Assembly (NCBI RefSeq): GCF_029892105.1
Contig: NZ_JARZAJ010000046.1
Location: 1-50,882, forward strand
Direction: 5' to 3'
DNA from: Kitasatospora sp. GP82
GTDB taxonomy: Bacteria; Actinomycetota; Actinomycetes; Streptomycetales; Streptomycetaceae
DNA length: 50,882 nt
The position numbers and the translations under genes are program-made. Shown here piece after piece: positions 1 to 8,103 of the stretch (position 1 is its first letter; every line of letters starts with the position of its first letter). Below the pieces are notes generated by a model that was not told the origin of the DNA, searched no databases, and saw only the letters and a list, made by a program, of their open reading frames with translations.

Positions 1-168
1 CCGGCCGGACGCGCGCGGCGGCCCGCCCGCCCGGCCCCCCGCGGCGCGTTTGGGTCGCCTGGCCTCGTGCTGGGGCGCCCCCCCCGGGGGGGGGGGGCCG
101 CCCCCCCCCCCCCCACGCTCGTATCTGGCCTCTGACCTGCGCGTCAATCAGACATTGATTCGACTCTG
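1..168. other. Low-complexity GC edge, no gene
   Basis: The first 120 bases are almost pure G and C with long homopolymer tracts (a C/G run around 80-115), unlike any coding sequence in the window. I see no start, ribosome site or conserved reading frame. The composition relaxes after about 120. An AT-rich interrupted palindrome (AATCA at 146-150, TGATT at 156-160) lies in the leader of the next gene. The homopolymers are the kind of sequence that assemblies handle badly, so this edge may be a contig end or carry base-count errors. Confidence 0.5.
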
Positions 169-266
169 ATGAGCTGTCGTCACCCTGGAGACCCGGGGTC
201 GGGGTGCAGCCGTCGAAGCAGCGCCACCGGACCGGCCCAGCCTCAGCGAGTCATGAAGAGAGCCCG

Positions 267-1007
267 ATGCCCAGCCACCTGCTGCCCGTCGAGTCCCCGA
301 AGATCCCCGCCCAGTCGGGCGGCGAGCACGACGTACAGCCCGCCCGGTCCGCCGTCGAGCCGATGCCCTTCGCCGGTCTGCGCCTGGTGCACGCCGCGCT
401 CCGCCGAGACCTGGCCCGGTTGCCCAACGCCCTGCGGCTGCTCCAGCCCGGGGACACCACCACCGCCGAAGCCCTCCAGCGGCACTGGGACTTCGTCACC
501 GCGATGCTCACCTGCCACCACGAGCAGCAGGACAGCCGGCTGTGGCCGCTGCTGCGGCGCTTCGCCCCCGAAATGCGGCTGCTGCTCAACTGGTTGGAGT
601 CCGACCACCACAACCTGGACCACTCCTTCACCCGGGTCACCACCCTGGTCCGGATCGCCACCCGCGACCCCGCGAGCAGCTGGCCCGTGGCGTACGCGGT
701 GGAGGAGCTGGCCGCCCGGCTGGAGACCCATCTGCGGATCGAGGAGCGCCAGCTGCTGCCCCGGATGGCCGGCGTCTTCCCGGCCGGTTCACGGATCGGC
801 ACCCTGCCCGAGCTGCTCGACCTGCTCCGTGCCGCCGAGGGCCCCGGCACCTCCGACGCCCTGGTCTGGCTGCTGGAGGACGTGGACGAGCAGCAGATCG
901 ACCGGCTGCTCGCGGAGTGCGACGACATGACTGTCCGTCACTGGCCGCACTGGCGTGACACCTACGCCCGGTGCAGCACCCAGCTCTGGGGCGCCACCAA
1001 CCTCTGA
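267..1007 (+). CDS. Hemerythrin HHE-domain protein
   Basis: A 246-residue protein with a hemerythrin-like HHE domain. The histidine/carboxylate pattern of a diiron four-helix bundle is visible: RHWDF, then CHHEQQDSRLWP, then DHHNLDH, then THLRIEERQLLP. Such domains bind O2, NO or iron; the exact role here is unknown. I chose the ATG at 267 because GAAGAGAG lies just upstream. An in-frame ATG at 204 would add 21 low-complexity residues. There is no signal peptide or membrane segment, so it should be cytosolic. It appears to be monocistronic, closed by a hairpin directly after the stop. Family assignment is confident; the start is less so. Confidence 0.8.
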   Translation: MPSHLLPVESPKIPAQSGGEHDVQPARSAVEPMPFAGLRLVHAALRRDLARLPNALRLLQPGDTTTAEALQRHWDFVTAMLTCHHEQQDSRLWPLLRRFAPEMRLLLNWLESDHHNLDHSFTRVTTLVRIATRDPASSWPVAYAVEELAARLETHLRIEERQLLPRMAGVFPAGSRIGTLPELLDLLRAAEGPGTSDALVWLLEDVDEQQIDRLLAECDDMTVRHWPHWRDTYARCSTQLWGATNL

Positions 1008-1054
1008 CCGCCCGGCACGGGGCCACGGTGAGAACCCCTCGGGGCGCCGGGCGG
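1008..1054 (+). terminator. Hairpin after hemerythrin gene
   Basis: The 9-bp arms CCGCCCGGC (1008-1016) and GCCGGGCGG (1046-1054) start at the base after the stop codon, and a further CCCC/GGGG helix sits in the loop. There is no U tract, as is usual in streptomycetes. Confidence 0.5.
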
Positions 1055-1126
1055 AAACCGCTCGGCGGCAGGGGTGGGCCGATCAGGGCGCGAGTCCCCG
1101 TCCGGCCGTCTGGGTACCGTCCCCGG

Positions 1127-2089
1127 ATGTACTCGCTCTGGGAACCGCCGCTGCTCACCCGGCTGAAGACGGCCGAACGGATCCTGATCGCCGGAGCCGG
1201 TGGCGGCTTCGATGTGTACGCGGGCCTGCCGATCGCCCTGGCGCTGCGCGCGGCGGGCAGGCAGGTGCATCTGGGCAACCTCTCCTTCAGCCACCTCTAC
1301 GGTCTGCCTCCCGATGTCTGGCTGGCGCCCGAACTCGCCGAGATCCGGCCGGACACGAGCTCGGCCGAGCCGTACTTCCCGGAGCGGACGCTGGCCCGCT
1401 GGCTGCATCTGCAGGGCATGCCCGACACCGTCTGGGCGTTCGGCTCGGTCGGCGTCCAGCCGCTGCGCGCCGCCTACCGGGCGTTGGCCGAGCATCTCGC
1501 CGTCGATGCCGTGCTGCTGGTGGACGGCGGTACGGACATCCTGATGCGCGGGGACGAGGCCGGGCTCGGCACCCCGGAGGAGGACATGGCCAGTCTGGCG
1601 GCCGTCGCCGGGATGCCGGAGATCCCGCTGCGGCTGGTGGCCTGTCTCGGCTTCGGTGTGGACGCCTACCACGGTGTCAACCACTCGCTGGCGCTGGAGA
1701 ACCTGGCCGCCGTCGACCGGGCGGGCGGCTATCTGGGGGCCTTCTCGATCCCCCGCGAATCCCCGGAGGGCGCGCTCTATCTGGATGCCGTCGCCCATGC
1801 GCAGGCGGCCTTCCCCGAGTATCCGAGCATTGTGCACGGTTCGGTCGCGGCCGCGCTGCGTGGACAGTTCGGCGATGTTCGCTTCACTGATCGAACACGG
1901 CACAGCGCACTGTTCATCAACCCCCTGATGACTCTCTACTTCTCCGCCACCGTCGAGGCGCTCGCCGCCAGCCATCTGTATCTGGATCGAATCGAACAGA
2001 CCTCTCTGATGCGTCAGATCGCCTCGGCCATCGACGAGTTCCGGGACGAACTGCCCTTCCAGCGCCCGCCTCGGCTGTTCCCGCACTGA
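1127..2089 (+). CDS. DUF1152-type protein
   Basis: A 320-residue cytosolic protein resembling the DUF1152 family, of unknown function. It opens with a glycine-rich nucleotide-binding-like segment (IAGAGGGFDVYAGLP) followed by an alternating beta-alpha pattern. It has a conserved-looking LVDGGTDILMRGDE stretch about residues 130-144 and LGFGVDAYHGVNH further on. ATG 1127 is preferred over the upstream ATG at 971, which would add 52 Arg/Pro-rich residues with no domain character. A hairpin follows the stop. I cannot name a reaction. The glycine-rich loop plus DGG/D motifs would suit a Rossmann-like enzyme, but that is inference. Confidence 0.7.
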   Translation: MYSLWEPPLLTRLKTAERILIAGAGGGFDVYAGLPIALALRAAGRQVHLGNLSFSHLYGLPPDVWLAPELAEIRPDTSSAEPYFPERTLARWLHLQGMPDTVWAFGSVGVQPLRAAYRALAEHLAVDAVLLVDGGTDILMRGDEAGLGTPEEDMASLAAVAGMPEIPLRLVACLGFGVDAYHGVNHSLALENLAAVDRAGGYLGAFSIPRESPEGALYLDAVAHAQAAFPEYPSIVHGSVAAALRGQFGDVRFTDRTRHSALFINPLMTLYFSATVEALAASHLYLDRIEQTSLMRQIASAIDEFRDELPFQRPPRLFPH

Positions 2090-2107
2090 TCTGCACCGTG
2101 AGTCTGT

Positions 2108-2135
2108 GGGGCGCGCAACTGTGATTGAGCGCCCC
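2108..2135 (+). terminator. Hairpin after DUF1152 gene
   Basis: GGGGCGC (2108-2114) pairs with GCGCCCC (2129-2135) around a 14-base loop containing GCAACTGTG. The GGGGCGCG core recurs at other gene ends in this window. Confidence 0.5.
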
Positions 2136-2270
2136 GCGTGCACGCCGTGCAAGCCAGGCATGGCGGTACGCCCGGGCATCGTCGCGTGCCGTCCAAACGG
2201 TGTACGGGCCGGCGTCGTTGGGCACGCTACGCGCCGATCATGACCAAGAACGACGAGAGGCGGGGCGGCA

Positions 2271-4514
2271 GTGAGCCAACCCTTCGAACTGCCCGACTTC
2301 TATATGCCGTACCCGGCCAGGCTCAATCCCCATCTGGAGGAGGCCCGGGAGCATTCCAAGGCATGGGCCCGCGAGATGGGGATGGTGGAGGGCTCGGGCA
2401 TCTGGGACGAACACGATCTCGACTCCCACGACTACGCCCTGCTCTGCGCCTACACCCACCCGGACTGCGACGGGCCCGAACTGTCCCTGGTGACCGACTG
2501 GTACGTGTGGGTCTTCTTCTTCGACGACCACTTCCTGGAGCTCTTCAAACGCACCCAGGACCGCCCCGGCGGCAAGACGTACCTGGACCGACTGCCGGCC
2601 TTCATGCCGATGGACCTCTCTGCCGGGACGCCCGAGCCGACCAACCCGGTCGAGGCGGGGCTGGCCGACCTGTGGGCCAGGACGGTGCCCGCGATGTCGA
2701 TGGAGTGGCGGCGCCGCTTCGCTCTGAGCACCGAGCACCTGCTCAACGAGTCGCTCTGGGAGCTCTCCAATATCAATATCAACCGCGTGCCCAACCCGGT
2801 CGAGTACATCGAGATGCGCCGCAAGGTCGGCGGCGCGCCGTGGTCGGCCGGTCTGGTGGAGCACGCCGTGGGCGCCGAAGTCCCGTCCGCAGTCGCCGAG
2901 TCCCGTCCGCTGCGGGTGCTCAAGGACGCCTTCTCCGACGGTGTGCACCTGCGCAACGACCTGTTCTCGTACGAGCGGGAGACCCAGGACGAGGGGGAGT
3001 TGAGCAACGGGGTACTCGTCCTGGAGACCTTCTTCGGCTGCTCCACCCAGCAGGCCGCCGACTCCGTCAACGACCTGCTCACCTCACGGCTCCAGCAGTT
3101 CGAGAACACCGCCCTCACCGAACTCCCGTCGCTCTTCGCGGAGAAGGGGCTCGCCCCGGACGAGTGCGCGGCCGTCCTCGCCTACGTCAAGGGCCTCCAG
3201 GACTGGCAGTCGGGCGGCCATGAGTGGCACATGCGCTCCAGCCGCTATATGAACGGCGCCAGTGCGGGCAGCGCACCGACGTCGTTCTCGGTCCGGCCGC
3301 AGGGCCTCGGCACCTCGGCGGTGGACGTCAAGGCACTCGCCGACCTGATCGGCGCGGGCCGGGTCCGCAGCTTCACGCACGTCCCGTACCAGCGGGTCGG
3401 TCCTTCGCAGATCCCCGAGTTCGGCATGCCGTTCACCACCACGCTCAGTCCGCACCTGGACGCCTGCCGACGGAACAACCTCGAATGGGCGCGCAAGGTC
3501 CGCCTGCTGGACCCCGACCCCGGTGTGCCCGGGTCGGACGTCTGGGACGAGCAGCGGCTGCTGGAGATCGACCTGCCGCTCTGCTCGGCGGGTATCGACC
3601 CGGACGCGACCGCCGAGGAACTCGACCTGTCCGCAGGCTGGCTGACCTGGGGCACGTATGCGGACGACTACTACCCGGCCGTCTTCGGCCGCTCCCGCAA
3701 CCTCGGCGCCGCCAGGCAGGCGAACGAGCGGCTCAAACTCTTCATGCCGGTCGACGGCGAGCCCGTGCCCGCCGCGACCACCGCCCTAGAGCGCGGCCTC
3801 GCCGACCTCTGGGAGCGCACGGCGGCCCCGCTGGGCGCACAGGCGCGCCGCGACTTCCGCACCGCCATCGAGGCGATGACGGAGAGCTGGATCTGGGAGC
3901 TCACCAACCAGGCGCAGCACCGCATCCCCGACCCGGTGGACTACCTGGAGATGCGCCGCTCCACCTTCGGCTCCGAACTCACCCTCAGCCTCAGCCGGAT
4001 CTCGTACGGCCGGCGGATCCCGCCGGAGATCTACCGCAGCGGCCCGATGCAGTCGCTGGAGAACGCGGCCATGGACTACGCCGCGCTGATGAACGACGTC
4101 TTCTCCTACCAGAAGGAGATCGAGTTCGAGGGCGAGGTCCACAACGGCATCCTCGTGGTGCAGTCCTTCTTCGACTGCGACTACCCGACGGCGCTCGCCA
4201 TCGTCAACGACCTGATGAGCTCCCGGATGAGCCAGTTCCAGCATGTCGCCGAGCATGAACTGCCCATCCTGTACGACGACTTCGACCTCGGCCAGGAGGC
4301 CCGCAGGGCCCTCGACCACTATGTCCAGGACTTCCGGTACTGGATGGCCGGGATCAAGATCTGGCACGAGGACTGCCGCCGCTACCGGGAGGAGGACATC
4401 CTGCGGCACACCGGCCGGGGAGGCCGATCCGCCGTCCCGGTGGGGCGGTTCACCGGGCCGACGGGTCTTGGCACCTCCGCGGCCCGGCCGCTCGCTACTT
4501 CCTCGCGGCGTTGA
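2271..4514 (+). CDS. geoA: Geosmin synthase (germacradienol/geosmin synthase)
   Basis: A 747-residue bifunctional class I terpene synthase that turns farnesyl diphosphate into germacradienol (N-terminal half) and then geosmin (C-terminal half). The N domain shows the Mg-binding DDHFLE motif at residues 85-90 and the NSE triad NDLFSYERE at 229-237. The C domain repeats the fold, with DDYYP at 465-469 and NDVFSYQKE later, the divergent motif set known for this half. Length fits the family (about 720-760). GTG 2271 is supported by GAGAGG about ten bases upstream. It stands alone with no terpene partner genes; the P450 1.7 kb downstream is in a different transcription unit. Its last 20 bases overlap the convergent DUF1697 gene. 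Confidence 0.96.
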   Translation: MSQPFELPDFYMPYPARLNPHLEEAREHSKAWAREMGMVEGSGIWDEHDLDSHDYALLCAYTHPDCDGPELSLVTDWYVWVFFFDDHFLELFKRTQDRPGGKTYLDRLPAFMPMDLSAGTPEPTNPVEAGLADLWARTVPAMSMEWRRRFALSTEHLLNESLWELSNININRVPNPVEYIEMRRKVGGAPWSAGLVEHAVGAEVPSAVAESRPLRVLKDAFSDGVHLRNDLFSYERETQDEGELSNGVLVLETFFGCSTQQAADSVNDLLTSRLQQFENTALTELPSLFAEKGLAPDECAAVLAYVKGLQDWQSGGHEWHMRSSRYMNGASAGSAPTSFSVRPQGLGTSAVDVKALADLIGAGRVRSFTHVPYQRVGPSQIPEFGMPFTTTLSPHLDACRRNNLEWARKVRLLDPDPGVPGSDVWDEQRLLEIDLPLCSAGIDPDATAEELDLSAGWLTWGTYADDYYPAVFGRSRNLGAARQANERLKLFMPVDGEPVPAATTALERGLADLWERTAAPLGAQARRDFRTAIEAMTESWIWELTNQAQHRIPDPVDYLEMRRSTFGSELTLSLSRISYGRRIPPEIYRSGPMQSLENAAMDYAALMNDVFSYQKEIEFEGEVHNGILVVQSFFDCDYPTALAIVNDLMSSRMSQFQHVAEHELPILYDDFDLGQEARRALDHYVQDFRYWMAGIKIWHEDCRRYREEDILRHTGRGGRSAVPVGRFTGPTGLGTSAARPLATSSRR

Positions 4515-5040
4515 GGATCTTCACTGTGGTGTGGAAGAAGCGCGAAGTGCCTTGGCCGCCGTACGACTTGGGGAAGGCGGAGGCCGGGTTGCCGCCCAGC
4601 CGGCCCTTCCGCAGGTGCATCACCACGAAGGCGGCGCCCGGCACGGCCCCGACGATCTCCCAGTCGCCCTTGGGGGAGCGGACGGGGTACTCGAAGTCGC
4701 CCGGCAGCGGCTCCGAGAGGAAGACCACGCACAGCCGTAGCTCCGGCGTCACCTCGACTCCGGCGAACGGGTCGGCCGCGACCAGCTCCTCCACCTCGCC
4801 CACCGTGCGCAGCATGGTGGGCACCGGGTACCCGAGCGCGGCCTCCAGGTGCTGCTCGATCCGGGCGGTCAGCGCGGCGCGGTCCGTCTCCTCGGTGGTG
4901 AAGAAGACATTGCCGCTCTGGATGTACGAGCGCACACCGCCGAGCCCGAGCTCCGTGAAGAGCGCGCGCAGCCGCTCCATGGTGACCGTCCGCCCGCCGA
5001 CGTTGATCGCCCGGAGGAAGGCGATGTAGGTCTGTGTCAT
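4495..5040 (-). CDS. DUF1697 domain protein
   Basis: A 181-residue protein of the DUF1697 family, function unknown. Recognisable family features are the N-terminal YIAFLRAINVGGRTVTM, the SYIQSGNVFF segment and the C-terminal NPASAFPKSYGGQGTSRFFHT stretch. ATG 5040 follows a CAGACT-like -10 by six bases with no ribosome site, which suggests a leaderless message. The gene faces geoA and shares 20 bases of 3' end with it. It is divergent from the PNPOx-like gene through a mirrored promoter pair. Cytosolic by sequence. Confidence 0.85.
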   Translation of the reverse strand: MTQTYIAFLRAINVGGRTVTMERLRALFTELGLGGVRSYIQSGNVFFTTEETDRAALTARIEQHLEAALGYPVPTMLRTVGEVEELVAADPFAGVEVTPELRLCVVFLSEPLPGDFEYPVRSPKGDWEIVGAVPGAAFVVMHLRKGRLGGNPASAFPKSYGGQGTSRFFHTTVKILNAARK

Positions 5041-5045
5041 CGCGC

Positions 5046-5155
5046 CAGTCTGGCACCGGCCACCGACAGCGGGCCGGTGCCGGCCGGGGCGGGCGGGCAC
5101 CGGCGACCCGGCGCGGGGCGACGGCCCGCCGTTGTCGGTGCCCGCTGCCAGACTG
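5046..5155. promoter_or_regulatory. Mirrored divergent promoter pair
   Basis: CAGTCTGGCA at 5046-5055 and its exact reverse complement TGCCAGACTG at 5146-5155 flank the 121-base divergent gap. Each CAGACT sits six or seven bases before an ATG (5040 on minus, 5162 on plus), the geometry of a -10 element for a leaderless message. No clear -35 was found. Confidence 0.45.
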
Positions 5156-5161
5156 TGCACC

Positions 5162-5635
5162 ATGACTACCTGGCAGGATTTCGAACGTGAGGCACCCGAC
5201 CTGGCCCCGGCCGTCCGGGCCCGTTTCGAGGCCCACCGGCACCATGTGCTGGCCACCCTGCGCAAGGGCGGTGCGCCCCGGGTGAGCGGTACGGAGGTCC
5301 AGTTCATCGGCGCCGATCTGACCATCGGCTCGATGCTGGACGCGGTCAAGGCCCGAGACCTGCGCCGCGACGGCCGCTTCTCACTGCACAGCAACCCCGG
5401 TGACGAGACCATGACGGGCGGCGACGCCAAGATCTCCGGTACCGCGGTGGAGATCCTCGACGAGATCGAGCTCTCCGCCTATGTCTCGGATCTCCCGCAG
5501 CCGCCGCCCGGCCCCTTCCACGCCTTCCGGCTGGAGCTCACCGAGGCGGTGCTGACCACGGTCGAGGGCGACCACCTGGTCATCCGCTCCTGGCGCGCGG
5601 GCGAGTCGGAGCGCAGGGTCAACCGGGAGCCCTGA
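5162..5635 (+). CDS. Pyridoxamine 5'-phosphate oxidase-family protein
   Basis: A 157-residue protein of the split-barrel flavin/F420/heme-binding (PNPOx-like) superfamily. The opening MTTWQDFEREAP, then HVLATLRKGGAPRVSG, then RDLRRDGRFSLHS follow the usual order of this fold. The substrate cannot be told; many such actinobacterial proteins bind FMN or F420. ATG 5162 is chosen because the family N-terminus begins there and a CAGACT -10 element lies seven bases upstream; an earlier start at 5132 adds ten unrelated residues. Divergent from the DUF1697 gene. Confidence 0.82.
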   Translation: MTTWQDFEREAPDLAPAVRARFEAHRHHVLATLRKGGAPRVSGTEVQFIGADLTIGSMLDAVKARDLRRDGRFSLHSNPGDETMTGGDAKISGTAVEILDEIELSAYVSDLPQPPPGPFHAFRLELTEAVLTTVEGDHLVIRSWRAGESERRVNREP

Positions 5636-5698
5636 CGGCACCCGGTGGCCCCGGCGCCCCGGGTACCTCGGCACCTCGGTTGCTCCGGCGGGCGGAGC

Positions 5699-6058
5699 TC
5701 AGCCCCGGATCACGGAGCGCAGTGCCTCGGGCGTCCGGGCGACCACGGCGTGTCCGTCGTCGGCCGTGATGATCGGGCGCTGGATCAGGATCGGGTGCTC
5801 GGCCAGCGCGGCGATCCACCGTGCCCGGTCGGCCTCCGTCCTGCCCCACTGCTTGAGCCCCAGCTCCTTGGCCACCGCCTCGTCCACCCGGGCGATGTCC
5901 CACGGCTCCAGCGCAAGCCGCACCAGCACCTGTTCGAGCTCGGCGGCGCTCGGCGGGTCCTCCAGATAGCGGCGGACGGTGTACTCGGCCCCGGCGGCTT
6001 CCAGTTCGCTGATCGCCGCACGGCACTTCCCGCAGCGCGGGTTGATCCAGATCTCCAC
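5699..6058 (-). CDS. ArsC/Spx-family reductase-like protein
   Basis: A 119-residue thioredoxin-fold protein of the ArsC/YffB type. The N-terminus EIWINPRCGKCRAAISELE carries a CGKC pair where arsenate reductases have the catalytic cysteine, and the middle QWGRTE and the PILIQRPII segment match the family's substrate-side loop. No arsenic genes lie nearby, so arsenate reduction is uncertain; a general glutaredoxin-like role is possible. The GTG start at 6058 is set by the family N-terminus; a TACGCT element seven bases upstream suggests a leaderless message. Convergent with the PNPOx-like gene. Confidence 0.8.
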   Translation of the reverse strand: MEIWINPRCGKCRAAISELEAAGAEYTVRRYLEDPPSAAELEQVLVRLALEPWDIARVDEAVAKELGLKQWGRTEADRARWIAALAEHPILIQRPIITADDGHAVVARTPEALRSVIRG

Positions 6059-6263
6059 GGCGCAAGCGTAGGCGACACCGGCACTCCTCGGTACGACCAG
6101 GCACGGATCGACGCGGGGCATGCGTGGCTGCCGCCCCGGCATCCTTGAGGCCCCGTCGCGGGCGAGGCGCCCCCGGCCCATGGGGCGAAAGCCCCTTCGG
6201 GCGGGAACTCGGTGGCAGGCACCGTAAGTTGACTCGCCAGTAACCCGGTCGAAGGGAGCTTTC

Positions 6264-7481
6264 ATGGACGGCGTGGCGATCATGGAGCGGTTGCTGTCGG
6301 CGGAGGGCCGCGCCGACCCGTACCCCCTCTACGAACTCGCCCGTGAGCTCGGCCCGGTCGTCCCCAGCGGCGGGGGCATGGCCATGGTGGTCGGGTACCG
6401 CGAGGTGCACCAGGCACTGCGCAATCCCGCCCTCGAGGTCATCGACGCCGAGTCGAGAGACCGCTGGGAGGACGGTTACGCCGAGCACCCCTCCAAGGTC
6501 CTGCTCACCCGGTCCATCCTGGAGAGCAACGCCCCGCACCACCAGCGGATGCGCTCGCTGATAGCCTCCGTCTTCACCGCCCGCAGGGTCGCCGCGCTGG
6601 AGGAGCCCGTCACTGCCGCCGTCCAACGGCTGCTGGACGAGATGGCCGACCACGGCGCCGACGGCTCGCCCGTCGACTTCATGGACGCCTTCGCCTACCG
6701 GCTCCCGGTCGGCGTGATCTGCGAACTGCTCGGTGTCCCGGAGGCCGACCGCGCCCGGTTCCGCCCGCTCGCCGCAGACCTGTCGGCCGCGCTCGAACTG
6801 CTCGCCGACGAGACCGAGTTGGCCGCCGCCGACGAAGCGGCCGAGGAACTCGCCCGGTACTTCTCCCACCTCGCTGCCCGCCGCAGGGCCGACCCGCAGC
6901 ACGATCTGATCAGCGCTCTGGTGGAGGTCGCCGACGCCGACCCGTCCCGGCTCTCCGGCCGCGAGCTGCTCGCCAACCTCGTCCTGCTGCTGGCCGCCGG
7001 TTTCGAGACCACCACCAACCTGCTCGGCAACGGCCTCGCGCTGCTGTTCGCGCACCCCGACGCCCTCGCCGGGGTGCGCGCAGGCACCGTCACCCCGGCC
7101 GGACTGACCGACGAGGTGCTGCGTCACGACTCGCCCGTCCAGCTCACCGGGCGGATCCCCAGCGTCCCGGGACTGCGGATCGGCGAGAGCGAGATCCCGA
7201 AGGAGACCGGGGTCTTCCTGCTGATCGGTGCCGCCAACCGCGATCCGGCCCGCTATCCCCACCCCGAGCGCTTCGACCCCACCCGGCAGGACAGCCAGCC
7301 GCTGAGCTTCGGCGGTGGCCCGCACTTCTGCCTCGGGGCCCAGCTCGCCAGGCTGGAGTCGGCCGTCGCCATGCCCGCGCTGCTCGCCCGCTTCCCCGAC
7401 CTCGCCCCGGCGGGCGGCGCCACCCGCCGCGACCGTCTCGTCCTGCGCGGCTTCCACACCCTGCCGATCACCCTCCGCTAG
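6264..7481 (+). CDS. Cytochrome P450
   Basis: A 405-residue soluble bacterial class I P450, resembling the CYP107-type enzymes common in streptomycetes. The I-helix oxygen motif AGFETTTN, the K-helix EVLR and the heme-ligand loop FGGGPHFCLG (Cys356) are all present. It would need ferredoxin and ferredoxin reductase partners, none of which are adjacent. The substrate is unknown. ATG 6264 has a clear ribosome site, GAAGGGAG, at 6251-6258. The 205-base gap back to the ArsC-like gene contains its promoter. A decayed phosphatase fragment follows it. Nothing shows a link to geosmin. Confidence 0.93.
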   Translation: MDGVAIMERLLSAEGRADPYPLYELARELGPVVPSGGGMAMVVGYREVHQALRNPALEVIDAESRDRWEDGYAEHPSKVLLTRSILESNAPHHQRMRSLIASVFTARRVAALEEPVTAAVQRLLDEMADHGADGSPVDFMDAFAYRLPVGVICELLGVPEADRARFRPLAADLSAALELLADETELAAADEAAEELARYFSHLAARRRADPQHDLISALVEVADADPSRLSGRELLANLVLLLAAGFETTTNLLGNGLALLFAHPDALAGVRAGTVTPAGLTDEVLRHDSPVQLTGRIPSVPGLRIGESEIPKETGVFLLIGAANRDPARYPHPERFDPTRQDSQPLSFGGGPHFCLGAQLARLESAVAMPALLARFPDLAPAGGATRRDRLVLRGFHTLPITLR

Positions 7482-7510
7482 GGCCTGTCCGGCCGATCCT
7501 CTGCCCTTCG

Positions 7511-7828
7511 GTGTCTTTGCTCCCGGCCTGCCGGGACTTCCGGTCGCGCGGTCCGGGCGGCAGCTCGGCGACGAGATATGCGCCGACTCGCCCGGCACGG
7601 TACGCGAGACGGCTCCTTGGCCGAGGAGGTCAGCTTGTCCGTGCCCGTCCCGCCGAGGTCCTCGACCGCTACGTCCTGCGCGCCGCCCACGAGTACGGCG
7701 ACGACGAGCTCTTCGTCACCGCCGTCCTGGTGCAGTACCACCCCGGCGGCGGCCACTGCGAGGTGGTCAACCGCGGCCACCTCGCCCCGATGCTGCTCAC
7801 CCCGGCTGGCTTCACCCCGGCCGACTGA
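7511..7828 (+). pseudogene. Remnant of SpoIIE/PP2C phosphatase
   Basis: Only the stretch at about 7630-7828 looks like protein: LDRYVLRAAHEYGDDELFVTAVLVQY followed by CEVVNRGHLAPMLLTPAG resembles the late core of PPM/SpoIIE-type phosphatases (a DD/FVTA metal-site strand, then a V-N-x-GH motif). The upstream 120 bases have no start that joins a domain, the N-terminal sensor and first metal aspartates are missing, and a stop follows the GH motif, ahead of the final strands. I read this as a deletion remnant. It could alternatively be a short expressed protein, but no ribosome site supports that. Confidence 0.5.
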
Positions 7829-7846
7829 ATCGGGAAGACTGGGGGA

Positions 7847-8032
7847 GTGCCAGATCCCGCCCTGATCCCGCCGATCCCGCCGTCGCTGCCGCCCACCGTC
7901 CGCTGCCGCCGCTGCGGCCGTCCCCTGCACGACCCGGAGTCGCGGATCCTGCGCCTGGGCCGTGAGTGCCGCGGTCCGGACGACTCCGTCCGCGTCCTGC
8001 CCGGTGAACAGGACACGCTGCCCGGCCTGTGA
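7847..8032 (+). CDS. Small DUF6011-like cysteine-rich protein
   Basis: A 61-residue protein with CRRCGRPLHDPES followed by a third cysteine in GRECRG, matching the small DUF6011 family and suggestive of a zinc knuckle. The C-terminal half is acidic and without fold signature. GTG 7847 is the only sensible start; it has no spaced ribosome site (GGGGGAG abuts it) and may be leaderless. A bidirectional terminator separates it from glnA. Function unknown. Confidence 0.6.
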   Translation: MPDPALIPPIPPSLPPTVRCRRCGRPLHDPESRILRLGRECRGPDDSVRVLPGEQDTLPGL

Positions 8033-8044
8033 GCACGGCTGCCG

Positions 8045-8096
8045 GGCACACGGATCGGCCCCGGCGCCAAGGTGCGCCGGGGCCGATCCGTGTGCC
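8045..8096. terminator. Bidirectional terminator, DUF6011 gene/glnA
   Basis: A 23-bp perfect stem (left arm 8045-8067, right arm 8074-8096) with a 6-base loop lies between two convergent stops at 8032 and 8104. It is one of the strongest hairpins in the window and should stop both transcripts. Confidence 0.85.
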
Positions 8097-8103
8097 GGAG
8101 GGC

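Noticed and set aside
2271..7481. A geosmin/terpene cluster including the P450
   Set aside because: Geosmin synthesis needs no P450. The genes between are unrelated and partly on the other strand, and terminators or divergent promoters separate the units.
7482..7846. Insertion-sequence remnant
   Set aside because: No terminal inverted repeats, target duplication or transposase-like sequence was found; the only homology is to a phosphatase core.
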